Below, one piece after another: positions 35,890 to 43,725 of a stretch of 57,509 nucleotides of DNA. How positions within the stretch are numbered: the first letter of the stretch is position 1; each line of letters begins with the position of its first letter. The notes under the pieces were generated by a model. The model ran no database searches. It saw only the letters and a list, made by a program, of their open reading frames with translations, and had not been told where the DNA came from. A program made the position numbers and the translations under genes. Origin of the DNA: Kordia algicida OT-1 (lineage in GTDB: Bacteria > Bacteroidota > Bacteroidia > Flavobacteriales > Flavobacteriaceae); contig NZ_DS544873.1 of the NCBI RefSeq assembly GCF_000154725.1, forward strand, positions 853,428-910,936, written 5' to 3'.

Positions 35890-36744
35890 ATGAAAAAAAC
35901 AATAAAAATACTTGGTATCGCATTTCTACTCGTAGGAGCGCTTATATATCAATCATGTGACATTGACAAATTTGAACCGCTAGGGGAAAACTCAATTGCA
36001 GATGCAACTCCACCACAAGCAGATTTTTCATTTACCCAAGGACAAGGGCCAAATGAGGAATGGAAAGATTATACGTTCGCTAACTTGTCTACTAGTGCCA
36101 CAACATATACGTGGGATTATGGAGATGGAAATACATCTTCAGAAGTAGACGGTGCAAATACGTATCCAGGAGAAGGAACGTACACCGTAACACTAACCGC
36201 ATCTGATGCATTAGGCGTTATAAGTACATTTTCGCAAACAATAGAAATTATTGAACCTGAGGCTCCTATGGCGGTTGTGCCAGATATTTTAGAATCAGAT
36301 TTTGAAGACAATAGTCTGCCAGATGGTTCTGGAGATGGTAGAGATTCATGGAGAAACTCAGATCTTGGTGGAGTAATTCAAATTACATCAAGCCCAGTAC
36401 AAAGTGGCTCGCAAGCAGCTAAATTTCCGTCCGGAGGTGACCGAATAGCATATCAAGAACTTACAGTATCACCAAATTCCGATTACACGCTCACATTTCA
36501 TTATACGCTAAAAGATAATAATCCAGGTTCAATAACCGTGTCTGTATTAGCAGGAGGTGGAATTACAGATGCTTCTACAGCTACAGTAATTGAATCTTTT
36601 AATGGAACTGATCAATCGAGTCCATCTACATATGTAATGTCCTCAATTCCTTTCAATACAGGAGCTAATGAGACAATTTCAATATATGTTTCAAATGAAG
36701 GAGTAGAGGCGAGATTAGATAATTTTTCAATCGTAGCAAATTAA
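35890..36744 (+). CDS. PKD-domain surface lipoprotein, probable glycan-binding (SusE position)
   Basis: A 284-residue lipoprotein (lipobox YQSC). Residues about 38-120 form a PKD domain (YTWDYGDGNTSSEV, GTYTVTLTASD). Residues about 135-284 form a beta-sandwich of carbohydrate-binding type (ESDFEDNSLPDGSGDGRDSW, YQELTVSPNSDYTLTFHY, ARLDNFSIVAN), similar in layout to CBM16/CBM4-like modules. It starts 18 bp after susD and precedes a PL7 gene by 7 bp, so it holds the SusE/F slot. A non-catalytic alginate-binding role on the cell surface is inferred. Confidence 0.75.
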   Translation: MKKTIKILGIAFLLVGALIYQSCDIDKFEPLGENSIADATPPQADFSFTQGQGPNEEWKDYTFANLSTSATTYTWDYGDGNTSSEVDGANTYPGEGTYTVTLTASDALGVISTFSQTIEIIEPEAPMAVVPDILESDFEDNSLPDGSGDGRDSWRNSDLGGVIQITSSPVQSGSQAAKFPSGGDRIAYQELTVSPNSDYTLTFHYTLKDNNPGSITVSVLAGGGITDASTATVIESFNGTDQSSPSTYVMSSIPFNTGANETISIYVSNEGVEARLDNFSIVAN

Positions 36745-36751
36745 TAGTGTC

Positions 36752-37645
36752 TTGAAAAAATTAGGTATCATCATATTATCTTTTTTCTTATTTGGGATTG
36801 GTATTTGTTATTGTCAAACTAATGATAATACAGTTACGGTAAATTCAAAAACTGAAAAAAAGCGTAAAAAGAAATACAAATTACCAAAAATAGATTTATC
36901 ACATTGGAAAGTGACAACACCAGCGGGAACAGGTAAAAAACCGCTGGAGGTGTTACCGCCAGAAATATTTGATTACGCAACAAATGAAGACTTAAAACCG
37001 TATATGTACAACGATTCTGTACGTGGTGCCATCGTTTTCTATGCATATCCAAGTAAAGCCACTACGGCAAATACCAAATACTCACGCTCAGAATTGAGAG
37101 AGCAAATGGAACCTGGTAGTAACAATGTCAATTGGACATTCAAGCAAGGTGGAATAATGAAAGGTAAATTGGCAATTGATGAGGTTTCTCGTGATGATGA
37201 AGGTAAATATCATAAAATTATCATCATGCAGATTCACGGTCGTTTAACCAATGAACAACGAGATTTAATTGGTCAAAAGGACAACAATGCGCCACCAGTA
37301 CTAAAAATTTACTGGCAAAATGGTAAAATTCGTGTCAAAACTAAAGTCTTAAAAAATCTGAATGCAACTGAAACAGAATTACTGCATGAAGATGCTTGGG
37401 AAGATGACAAAGGATACACATTCAAAGAAAAAGTAGGCTTTAAAAAATTTAGACTCGAAGTAAGAGTCAGTGAAGGAAAAATGACTGTAGTATTAAACAA
37501 TAACGAATTCAAAACCTATGAAAACATTCACATGAGAAAATGGGGAATCTTTGAAAATTATTTCAAAGCAGGAAACTACTTTCAGTCACGTGATGAAGGT
37601 TCATATGCAAAAGTTCGATACTACACGTTAGAAGTAACGCATTAA
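36752..37645 (+). CDS. PL7 family alginate lyase with TTG start
   Basis: A 297-residue protein. The start must be TTG at 36752: it gives a clean signal peptide (MKKLGIIILSFFLFGIGI) directly behind the previous gene, and the first ATG in frame lies far inside the mature domain. A K-rich linker follows, then a PL7 domain with SRSELREQ (about 111), QIHG (Gln160) and YFKAGNYF (about 270). The active-site set is complete. The cleavage region ICYCQ could be type I or II, so periplasmic or lipid-anchored location is open. It is less similar to the tandem PL7 than to the lyase at 27257. Confidence 0.88.
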   Translation: MKKLGIIILSFFLFGIGICYCQTNDNTVTVNSKTEKKRKKKYKLPKIDLSHWKVTTPAGTGKKPLEVLPPEIFDYATNEDLKPYMYNDSVRGAIVFYAYPSKATTANTKYSRSELREQMEPGSNNVNWTFKQGGIMKGKLAIDEVSRDDEGKYHKIIIMQIHGRLTNEQRDLIGQKDNNAPPVLKIYWQNGKIRVKTKVLKNLNATETELLHEDAWEDDKGYTFKEKVGFKKFRLEVRVSEGKMTVVLNNNEFKTYENIHMRKWGIFENYFKAGNYFQSRDEGSYAKVRYYTLEVTH

Positions 37646-37688
37646 TAACGAAGTTAATTTATATTTGAATAGAAGCTTTTTAATTGGA

Positions 37689-37717
37689 TTTTACTGATCT
37701 ATAGCAGATCAGTAAAA
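37689..37717. terminator. Perfect stem-loop after the PL7 gene
   Basis: TTTTACTGATCT (37689-37700) and AGATCAGTAAAA (37706-37717) form a perfect 12-bp stem with the loop ATAGC. The T/A-rich ends could allow termination in either direction, although the T run after the stem is poor (TTC). It separates the susCD-lyase unit from the regulator gene. Confidence 0.6.
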
Positions 37718-37783
37718 TTCATGTAAAGATTTCACAAATTGTTAACGTATATTCACTATTAATTTTTAAATTTAACATACAAA

Positions 37784-37799
37784 ATCTGGTTAACCAATT
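37784..37799 (+). promoter_or_regulatory. Operator palindrome before the gntR gene (autoregulation)
   Basis: ATCTGGTTAACCAATT contains the perfect palindrome TGGTTAACCA (37787-37796), 17 bp before the ATG. This block is identical to the second half of the double operators at 27226 and 31161; the first half-operator is missing. It supports control of the regulator by itself and links the three sites to this gene. Confidence 0.7.
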
Positions 37800-37813
37800 A
37801 CAGCTACTTACGT

Positions 37814-38515
37814 ATGAAATTAGATATCTTAACAAAAACAGAAACACTTGACATCCAAAAAACGATTATCTCAAAAATCAGAGACTTAATCAATGCCAAA
37901 AATTTGGAGCCAGGTGACAAACTTCCCTCAGAACGTATGTTATCTGAAAAGTTTGAAGTAACACGTAGCAATGTAAGAGAAGCAATTCAAAAACTTGAAT
38001 TCTATGGTTTATTAAAATCTATTCCACAAAGCGGAACCTTTGTAGCAAACATTGGAGTCACCGCAATGAATGGAATGATAGAAGATATCTTACGTTTAGA
38101 AGAACCAGATTTTAAATCGTTGGTAGAAACTAGAATTTTGTTAGAATTAAAAACAGCACGACTAGCAGCTTTGCGAAGAACTGACGACGATCTTTTAAAA
38201 ATGAAAGAAGCCTTAGATGCTTATACAGAAAAAGTACTCAATGGTGAAGATGCAGTGCAAGAAGATTTACTATTTCATTTGGCTATTGCCAAAGCTAGTG
38301 GAAACAGTACGATGAATACATTCATGCTAATCATTACACCAGAAATAATTACAAACTTTGAAAAATATCACGTGTGTGATAAAGGCTTAGCTCAGTCTGG
38401 AATTATTGAACATCAAAGTATCTTTGATGCAATAAAAGATCAAAAACCACAATTGGCAAAACAAAAAATGAAAGAACACTTTAGTGTATTGTATCAGTAC
38501 TGTTACAATATCTAA
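37814..38515 (+). CDS. GntR family regulator, FadR/FCD type, alginate PUL repressor candidate
   Basis: A 233-residue cytoplasmic protein with an N-terminal winged helix (residues about 10-80: GDKLPSERMLSEKFEVTRSN, VREAIQKLEFYGLL, QSGTFVA) and a C-terminal FCD ligand-binding domain (about 95-225; EDLLFHLAIAKASGN, ITNFEKYH, HQSIFDAI) with the usual metal-binding Asp/His residues. FCD regulators of uronate pathways respond to KDG or related acids. Palindromes before this gene and on the promoters of the PL7 gene and susC make it the likely repressor of the alginate genes. Ligand not determinable from sequence. Confidence 0.88.
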   Translation: MKLDILTKTETLDIQKTIISKIRDLINAKNLEPGDKLPSERMLSEKFEVTRSNVREAIQKLEFYGLLKSIPQSGTFVANIGVTAMNGMIEDILRLEEPDFKSLVETRILLELKTARLAALRRTDDDLLKMKEALDAYTEKVLNGEDAVQEDLLFHLAIAKASGNSTMNTFMLIITPEIITNFEKYHVCDKGLAQSGIIEHQSIFDAIKDQKPQLAKQKMKEHFSVLYQYCYNI

Positions 38516-38525
38516 AAAAAATACC

Positions 38526-38605
38526 CAGTTTTGAAAATGCACGAATTCAAAACTGAAAAAAATATGGAGGGAAGTAATTTTATACAGAAAAATGTCATGC
38601 ACATT
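38526..38605 (+). promoter_or_regulatory. Structured leader of the uronate transporter with conserved GGAGGGAAGTAA element
   Basis: A perfect 10-bp stem (CAGTTTTGAA 38526-38535, TTCAAAACTG 38546-38555) carries TGCACG in its loop. Nine bases after the stem comes TGGAGGGAAGTAA (38565-38577) followed by TTTTATACA and, 31 bases from its start, CATGCA (38596-38601). The same parts in the same order are in the susC leader (31199-31290). Over 26 bases from the base preceding TGGAGGG the two agree at 22. The rest of the gap up to the ATG (141 nt from the element) has two palindromes, AGCAAATTTGCT (38634-38645) and ATACAAG-CA-CTTGTAT (38657-38672). Function unknown. Confidence 0.5.
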
Positions 38606-38705
38606 TCTTCTCGTTAAATTACACACAACATCGAGCAAATTTGCTTAAAAATCTACATACAAGCACTTGTATCTTCAAGGAGTTTGTATCTATGAATCAT
38701 AAAAT

Positions 38706-39977
38706 ATGAAAATAAAAGGTCTCAGATGGTGGATAATAGGCTTAGTATGTCTTGCTACCATTATTAACTATATTGATAGATCTGCATTAGGAATAATGTG
38801 GCCAGAAATGAGTAAAGACTTAGGGCTTACAAAACAAGACTACTCCTGGATAATCAACATCTTTACCGTCACGTATGCGGCGGGTAAATTTATCTCAGGA
38901 AAAGTATATGACAAAGTAGGTACAAAAATTGGTTTTGTACTATCTATCTTTTTCTGGTCGTTGGCTTCTGTATTACACTTCTTTGCAAAAGGAGCTGCAT
39001 CACTTGGAATTTTTAGAGGATTACTAGGTGTTGCCGAAGCAGGAAATTGGCCAGGAGCAGTAAAAAACAATGCAGAATGGTTTCCAATAAAAGAACGTGG
39101 CTTAGCACAAGGAATTTTTAATTCTGGAGCAGCAATAGGATCCATTGTAGCTGCGCCAACGGTATCTGAACTATTTGGAGCTTACGGCTGGCGAGTAACA
39201 TTTATCATTATTGGTGTATTAGGTTTTCTATGGATAATTCCATGGGTAATCTTCAATAAAACTCAACCAAAAAATCATCCTTGGATTACCGAAGAAGAAA
39301 AAGTACATATAGAATCTGGACGATTGGAAAGTCGTAAAAATGTAGAAGATGATAAAAGCCTAACAGTCATAGAAATTCTATCCAAAAAAGAATCTTGGGG
39401 CGTAATTGCAGCGCGATTCTTTATCGAACCTATTTGGTGGCTATTTGTATTTTGGATGCCTATATATCTATTTGATGAATTCGGATTCGATGTTAAGAAA
39501 ATTGGACTATACGCATGGTTTCCATATGTAGGAGCTATGATTGGTAGTCTAGCTGGTGGTTGGTATGTAAAACAATTAATGAACAAAACGACACTTGACA
39601 AAGCTCGAAAAAAAGTGATTGCCATCGGCGGAATCATTATTTTCTTAGGAATCATTGCAGCGATACTCTTTGCAGATACACCAGAAAAATTTGTCTCCTT
39701 TGTATTTATTGTATTATTTGGATTCCAATTTTCAATCAGTAATATCCAAACAATTCCGAGCGACTTGCTAAATGGAAAATCAGTAGGGACTCTAGCTGGT
39801 TTGGGCGGAAGTATTGGTGCTGTTTCAGTAATAATAATGAACTGGTTAATTCCAATTATTACCAAAGAATCTTATACGCCAGCATTTATCATACTAGCAA
39901 TACTAGCGCCATTAGCAGTATTGTCAATTTACCTTTTAATTAAAGAAATAAAACCTGTAGAAAACAACATAAACTAA
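38706..39977 (+). CDS. MFS transporter, hexuronate (ExuT/ACS) family, probable DEH/uronate importer
   Basis: A 423-residue protein with 12 predicted transmembrane segments. ACS-family marks are INYIDRSALGIMWP in TM1, GKVYDKVGTK, FRGLLGVAEAGNWPGAVKNN and FNSGAAIGSIVAAP. Members import hexuronates or aldonates with H+ or Na+. Between the alginate regulator and a DEH-reductase-like gene, the likely cargo is DEH or unsaturated uronate. It shares a leader element with susC and may be cotranscribed with the SDR gene 18 bp downstream. Confidence 0.82.
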   Translation: MKIKGLRWWIIGLVCLATIINYIDRSALGIMWPEMSKDLGLTKQDYSWIINIFTVTYAAGKFISGKVYDKVGTKIGFVLSIFFWSLASVLHFFAKGAASLGIFRGLLGVAEAGNWPGAVKNNAEWFPIKERGLAQGIFNSGAAIGSIVAAPTVSELFGAYGWRVTFIIIGVLGFLWIIPWVIFNKTQPKNHPWITEEEKVHIESGRLESRKNVEDDKSLTVIEILSKKESWGVIAARFFIEPIWWLFVFWMPIYLFDEFGFDVKKIGLYAWFPYVGAMIGSLAGGWYVKQLMNKTTLDKARKKVIAIGGIIIFLGIIAAILFADTPEKFVSFVFIVLFGFQFSISNIQTIPSDLLNGKSVGTLAGLGGSIGAVSVIIMNWLIPIITKESYTPAFIILAILAPLAVLSIYLLIKEIKPVENNIN

Positions 39978-39995
39978 ACAAAAAAACATTTTAAT

Positions 39996-40760
39996 ATGAA
40001 TAACAATAAAGGAAAAGTTGCCATCGTTACTGGCGCCACTGGTGGAATTGGTTTCGAAGTAGCAAAAAGATTAGGTAACGACGGATATACCGTAATTTTA
40101 AATGGAATAGACGATGAAGCAGGTGCTGAAAAACTTAAAGAATTAACAGACGCAGGAATAACTGCAGAGTATTATAGTTTTGATGTAACGCAAGAAGATC
40201 AAGTAACAGAAAACATTACCAAAATCGGAGAAAAATATGGTAAAATAGATGTGCTTGTCAACAACGCTGGTGGATTAGGTGGAAGGTCTCGATTTGAAGA
40301 AATGACAACAGAATTCTACCGTTTTGTCATGGCATTAAATCTTGATTCAGTATTTTTTGCTTCCAGAGCAGCAATACCATTTCTGAAAAAAGGAGAACAT
40401 CCTTCTATCATAAACTATACATCAAATGCAGGATGGACAGCAGGTGGACCAGGTGCAGGAATCTACGGAACATCAAAAGCAGGTGTTCACGCAATTACAA
40501 GAGCATTGGCTAAAGATTTAGCTGAGTACGGAATTCGTTCTAATGCAGTATCGCCAGGTACGATTGATACACCATTTCACGCACAAATAAAATCAACAAA
40601 ACCAGAAGTTTTCGCTTCTTGGGCAAACAATATTATGTTAGGACGATTAGGGCAACCAGAAGATGTAGCTGGTGTTATTTCATTCCTAGCAAGCAAAGAT
40701 GCTTCTTTCATAACTGCAGAAACGATCCAAATTGGTGGAGGACAAGCGTTAGGAATCTAG
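39996..40760 (+). CDS. SDR oxidoreductase, probable DEH reductase
   Basis: A 254-residue classical short-chain dehydrogenase with the cofactor motif TGATGGIG (about residues 12-19), NNAGG (about 89), and the catalytic Tyr157/Lys161 in YGTSK; the usual active-site Ser is in NYTSNAG. The C-terminal IQIGGGQALGI is typical of the FabG-like subgroup. In alginate loci SDRs of this type reduce DEH to 2-keto-3-deoxygluconate (KDG) with NAD(P)H, which feeds KdgK encoded nearby. Cofactor preference cannot be judged. The gene ends before a shared convergent terminator. Confidence 0.82.
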   Translation: MNNNKGKVAIVTGATGGIGFEVAKRLGNDGYTVILNGIDDEAGAEKLKELTDAGITAEYYSFDVTQEDQVTENITKIGEKYGKIDVLVNNAGGLGGRSRFEEMTTEFYRFVMALNLDSVFFASRAAIPFLKKGEHPSIINYTSNAGWTAGGPGAGIYGTSKAGVHAITRALAKDLAEYGIRSNAVSPGTIDTPFHAQIKSTKPEVFASWANNIMLGRLGQPEDVAGVISFLASKDASFITAETIQIGGGQALGI

Positions 40761-40789
40761 CATACAATACAAATTTTATTTTCAAAATG

Positions 40790-40831
40790 AATAGGCGTTA
40801 TTGTTTTTATACAATAGCGCTTATTTTTTTT
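40790..40831. terminator. Terminator between the convergent SDR and lacI genes
   Basis: A 14-bp stem with two G.U pairs (40790-40803 with 40812-40825) and a following T run (40824-40831) ends the + strand SDR transcript. The structure overlaps the lacI stop codon (40821-40823), and its upstream side is less A-rich, so it may serve the minus strand only weakly. Confidence 0.75.
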
Positions 40832-41843
40832 GAGAAGAATCACGCTCAATCAACTCAGCATCCAAAATAATTTTATTCAATGTCTGTTTTACCGTTTCCA
40901 TCTTCACACGTTCCAAAAAAGTTTTGGCAGCCAACTGACCTATTTGTGCACTATGCTGATTAATACTTGTAATAGTAGGTGTAACAAGTGAAGTAAAAGG
41001 TTCATTCCCAAAGCCAACCAAACATATATCATTAGGAACACGTATATTTTTTTCTTTCAACAATTGCAGTGCACCCAAAGCAGCATAATCACCCGCAATA
41101 TACACGGCATCAGGAGGATTTTCTAATGCTAATAACTCTTGCATTTTTTGCTTTCCGTTTTCTAAAGTCAAACTACTTTCAATCAATAAATCATCATCAT
41201 GTGGTAAATTATGCGCGTGTATAGCATCAATATAACCTCTAATTCTATTATTAAAAATGCGCGTATGTCTAAAACCGCCAATATGCGCAATACGTTTGCA
41301 TCCTTTAGAAATAAGGTGTTCAACAATCATAAAACTACTATCATAATCATTAATTCCTATATAATCAACATTCAAATCATTCTCACCTCTGTCAAACAAT
41401 ATCAAAGGAATTCCCTTAGATTTTATTTTTTCATAATATGACAAATCAACAGTTTCATTCGCCATAGAAGCGATAATTCCGTCAACTTGTGTAAAAAGTA
41501 GTGTGTCAATATTATTGCATTCTTTTTGAAACGATTCGTTGGATTGTGTTATAATAATATTATAGCCTTCCTTATTCAGTACTTCCTCAATATTCTGAAT
41601 AACGGATGAAAAAAAGTTACTACTCGTTCTAGGAACAATTACACCAACTAAATTACTTTTGCCTTTTCGCAATGCACTCGCTAAATGATTTGGCTGATAA
41701 TTTAGTTCCTTGGCAACACGTTTTACCGCAGTTTTCGTTTTTTCACTTATTCTAGAATCATTATGAAGTGCTTTGGAGACTGCTGCGGGCGAAATATTCA
41801 AAACATTAGCAATGTCTTTTATCGTAGTTCTTTTTTTTTTCAC
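40821..41843 (-). CDS. LacI family transcriptional regulator of the KDG kinase/aldolase genes
   Basis: A 340-residue protein from the GTG at 41843. A TTG at 41879 would add 12 residues but lies inside the operator and upstream of the expected transcript start, so it is less likely. The N-terminal LacI helix-turn-helix is clear (TTIKDIANVLNISPAAVSKAL, HLASALRKGKSNLVGVIVP), followed by a periplasmic-binding-type effector domain (DGIIASMANE, PLILFDRGE, PPDAVYIAGDYAALGAL). It is divergent from kdgK, with twin palindromic operators in the gap, and is the only clear minus-strand gene. The effector may be KDG or KDPG. Confidence 0.85.
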   Translation of the reverse strand: MKKKRTTIKDIANVLNISPAAVSKALHNDSRISEKTKTAVKRVAKELNYQPNHLASALRKGKSNLVGVIVPRTSSNFFSSVIQNIEEVLNKEGYNIIITQSNESFQKECNNIDTLLFTQVDGIIASMANETVDLSYYEKIKSKGIPLILFDRGENDLNVDYIGINDYDSSFMIVEHLISKGCKRIAHIGGFRHTRIFNNRIRGYIDAIHAHNLPHDDDLLIESSLTLENGKQKMQELLALENPPDAVYIAGDYAALGALQLLKEKNIRVPNDICLVGFGNEPFTSLVTPTITSINQHSAQIGQLAAKTFLERVKMETVKQTLNKIILDAELIERDSSQKK

Positions 41844-41858
41844 GTAGTTTTTTATATA

Positions 41859-41880
41859 TTTGCTTAAACGTTTAAGCAAA
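41859..41880. promoter_or_regulatory. LacI-type operator O1 on the lacI promoter
   Basis: A perfect 22-bp palindrome, half-site TTTGCTTAAAC followed by its mirror image, with central CpG as usual for LacI-family operators. On the minus strand a -7 box TACTTTTG (41877-41884) overlaps it, with a TTTG (41905-41908) 20 bases further upstream as -33. The regulator therefore probably represses its own gene. A + strand TATATTTG (41855-41862) also touches the site but has no -33 partner. Confidence 0.75.
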
Positions 41881-41937
41881 AGTAGCTTTTTTATAGTAAA
41901 TAATCAAAACAAACCAGTTTTGATTTATTTTTTAAAC

Positions 41938-41959
41938 TTTGGTTAAACGTTTAAGCAAA
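41938..41959. promoter_or_regulatory. LacI-type operator O2 upstream of kdgK
   Basis: The same 22-bp palindrome with one mismatch (TTTGGTTAAAC in the left half), 33 bp before the kdgK start. The centres of O1 and O2 are 79 bp apart, so looping is possible. Between them lies another symmetrical element, AATCAAAAC-aaacca-GTTTTGATT (41902-41925). Confidence 0.75.
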
Positions 41960-41992
41960 AAAAGAATTTTAACAACTTAAGACCATAAAATC

Positions 41993-43033
41993 ATGAGTAA
42001 AGTAGTCACTTTTGGAGAAATTATGCTTCGTTTAGCACCTCCAGGATTTTTAAGATTTTCTCAAACAAATAGCTTCGACGTCGTATACGGTGGAGGAGAA
42101 TCTAACGTAGCTGTATCACTTGCCAATTATGGAGTAGATGTAGACTTTGTAACGCGTTTGCCTGACAATGATATTGGACATTGTGCCATGATGGAAATGA
42201 GAAAACGCGGCGTTGGTGTCAATAAAATTGTTTGGGGAGGAGATCGTTTAGGAATCTATTTCTTAGAAACTGGAGCCGTAAGTAGAGGAAGCAAAGTTGT
42301 CTATGACAGAGCACATTCTGCTATAGCTGAAATAAAATCAGGAATGATTGATTGGGACGCTGTATTTGAAGGTGTAGAATGGTTTCACTGGACAGGAATT
42401 ACGCCAGCAATATCACAAGGAGCAGCAGATGTTTGCCTAGAAGCAGTAAAAGCAGCAAGTGCCAAAGGAATTACCATTTCTACAGACTTAAACTATAGAG
42501 CAAAACTTTGGAAATATGGTGGAGATCGTGAAGCAATCATGACAGAATTAACGTCGTACTGTGACATCATCTTAGGAAATGAAGAAGACGCAGAAAAACA
42601 CTTCGGAATTCATCCAGAAGGATTAGATGTACACAAACATGGGCATGATGTAAAAGCAGAAGCATTTCTTTCAGTATGTAAGCAAATGATGGAAAAATTC
42701 CCAAGAGCCAAAAAAGTAATTACAACTCTAAGAGGTTCTATATCAGCTTCCCATAACACTTGGGCAGGTGTTTTATATGATGGTTCAACAATGTATGAAA
42801 CACGACAATATCAAATTACAGATATCGTAGACAGAGTAGGTGGTGGAGATTCGTTTATGGGCGGATTAATCTACGGATTGCTAAAATATCCTGAGGATGA
42901 CCAAAATGCGTTAGACTTTGCAGTAGCAGCTTCCTGTTTAAAACATACAATCAAAGGAGATGCAAACCTATCAACTATTGCAGAAGTAGAAAAATTAATG
43001 GGCGGAGATGCCTCAGGAAGAGTCGCTAGATAA
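41993..43033 (+). CDS. kdgK: 2-keto-3-deoxygluconate kinase
   Basis: A 346-residue PfkB-family sugar kinase. The N-terminal GGGESNVAVSLANYG and the PfkB signature DRVGGGDSFMGG with catalytic Asp286 are intact, and STDLNYRAKLW is typical of KDG kinases. It phosphorylates KDG to KDPG with ATP in the cytoplasm. It is followed after 23 bp by the KDPG aldolase gene, so the pair completes the path from alginate to pyruvate and glyceraldehyde-3-phosphate. Operator O2 lies upstream. Confidence 0.9.
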   Translation: MSKVVTFGEIMLRLAPPGFLRFSQTNSFDVVYGGGESNVAVSLANYGVDVDFVTRLPDNDIGHCAMMEMRKRGVGVNKIVWGGDRLGIYFLETGAVSRGSKVVYDRAHSAIAEIKSGMIDWDAVFEGVEWFHWTGITPAISQGAADVCLEAVKAASAKGITISTDLNYRAKLWKYGGDREAIMTELTSYCDIILGNEEDAEKHFGIHPEGLDVHKHGHDVKAEAFLSVCKQMMEKFPRAKKVITTLRGSISASHNTWAGVLYDGSTMYETRQYQITDIVDRVGGGDSFMGGLIYGLLKYPEDDQNALDFAVAASCLKHTIKGDANLSTIAEVEKLMGGDASGRVAR

Positions 43034-43056
43034 AAAGCACAAAATAAAATACACAA

Positions 43057-43725
43057 ATGGCACAATTTTCAAGAATAGAAGTAGCACAAGTAATGAAAGA
43101 AACCGGATTAGTTCCGCTATTTTTCAATGACAATATAGAAATAAGCAAAAAAGTTCTCAAAGCCTGTTACGATGGTGGCGCTCGATTGTTAGAATTTACA
43201 GCACGTGGCGATTTCGCTCACGAAGTTTTTGGTGAATTGACAAAATATGCGGTTGCAGAACTTCCCGGAATGATTATGGGAGTTGGCTCTGTAACAGACG
43301 CCGCCGCTGCTTCAATATATATGTCACTTGGTGCTAATTTTATTGTAACACCAGTATTGCGAGAAGATATTGCGGTTGTGTGTAATAGAAGAAAAGTACT
43401 ATGGTCACCAGGTTGCGGTTCGTTAACAGAAATTACAAAAGCAGAAGAACTAGGTTGTGAAATTGTAAAACTATTCCCAGGCGGAATTTACGGACCTAAT
43501 TTTATCAAAGCTATTAAAGGTCCGCAACCTTGGACAAGTATTATGCCAACAGGTGGAGTTGCTCCAACACAAGAAAACTTAGAAGGTTGGTTTAATGCTG
43601 GTGCCACATGCGTCGGAATGGGCTCAAAACTCATTAAAAAAGAGGCAAATGGCGAATATGACCTAGAAAAAATAAAAAACACAACACAAAATGCACTTCA
43701 GATAATAAAAGCAGTACGATCATGA
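43057..43725 (+). CDS. eda: KDPG aldolase (2-keto-3-deoxy-6-phosphogluconate aldolase)
   Basis: A 222-residue TIM-barrel class I aldolase. The Schiff-base Lys138 is in CEIVKLFPGG; the catalytic Glu is probably that in LLEFTARG, and the phosphate-binding segment is IMPTGGVAPT. It splits KDPG into pyruvate and glyceraldehyde-3-phosphate. It follows kdgK and overlaps the next gene by four bases (ATGA), suggesting translational coupling with a regulator-like protein. Confidence 0.9.
   Translation: MAQFSRIEVAQVMKETGLVPLFFNDNIEISKKVLKACYDGGARLLEFTARGDFAHEVFGELTKYAVAELPGMIMGVGSVTDAAAASIYMSLGANFIVTPVLREDIAVVCNRRKVLWSPGCGSLTEITKAEELGCEIVKLFPGGIYGPNFIKAIKGPQPWTSIMPTGGVAPTQENLEGWFNAGATCVGMGSKLIKKEANGEYDLEKIKNTTQNALQIIKAVRS

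Noticed and set aside
38640-38649. TTTGCTTAAA before the MFS transporter as a LacI operator
   Set aside because: It equals one half-site but the mirror half is absent; a 10-mer match is expected in AT-rich DNA. It overlaps another palindrome (AGCAAATTTGCT), so worth remembering but not called.
41844-41879. TTG start at 41879 for the LacI regulator
   Set aside because: It is inside operator O1 and upstream of the probable transcription start; the GTG at 41843 gives the normal LacI N-terminus.
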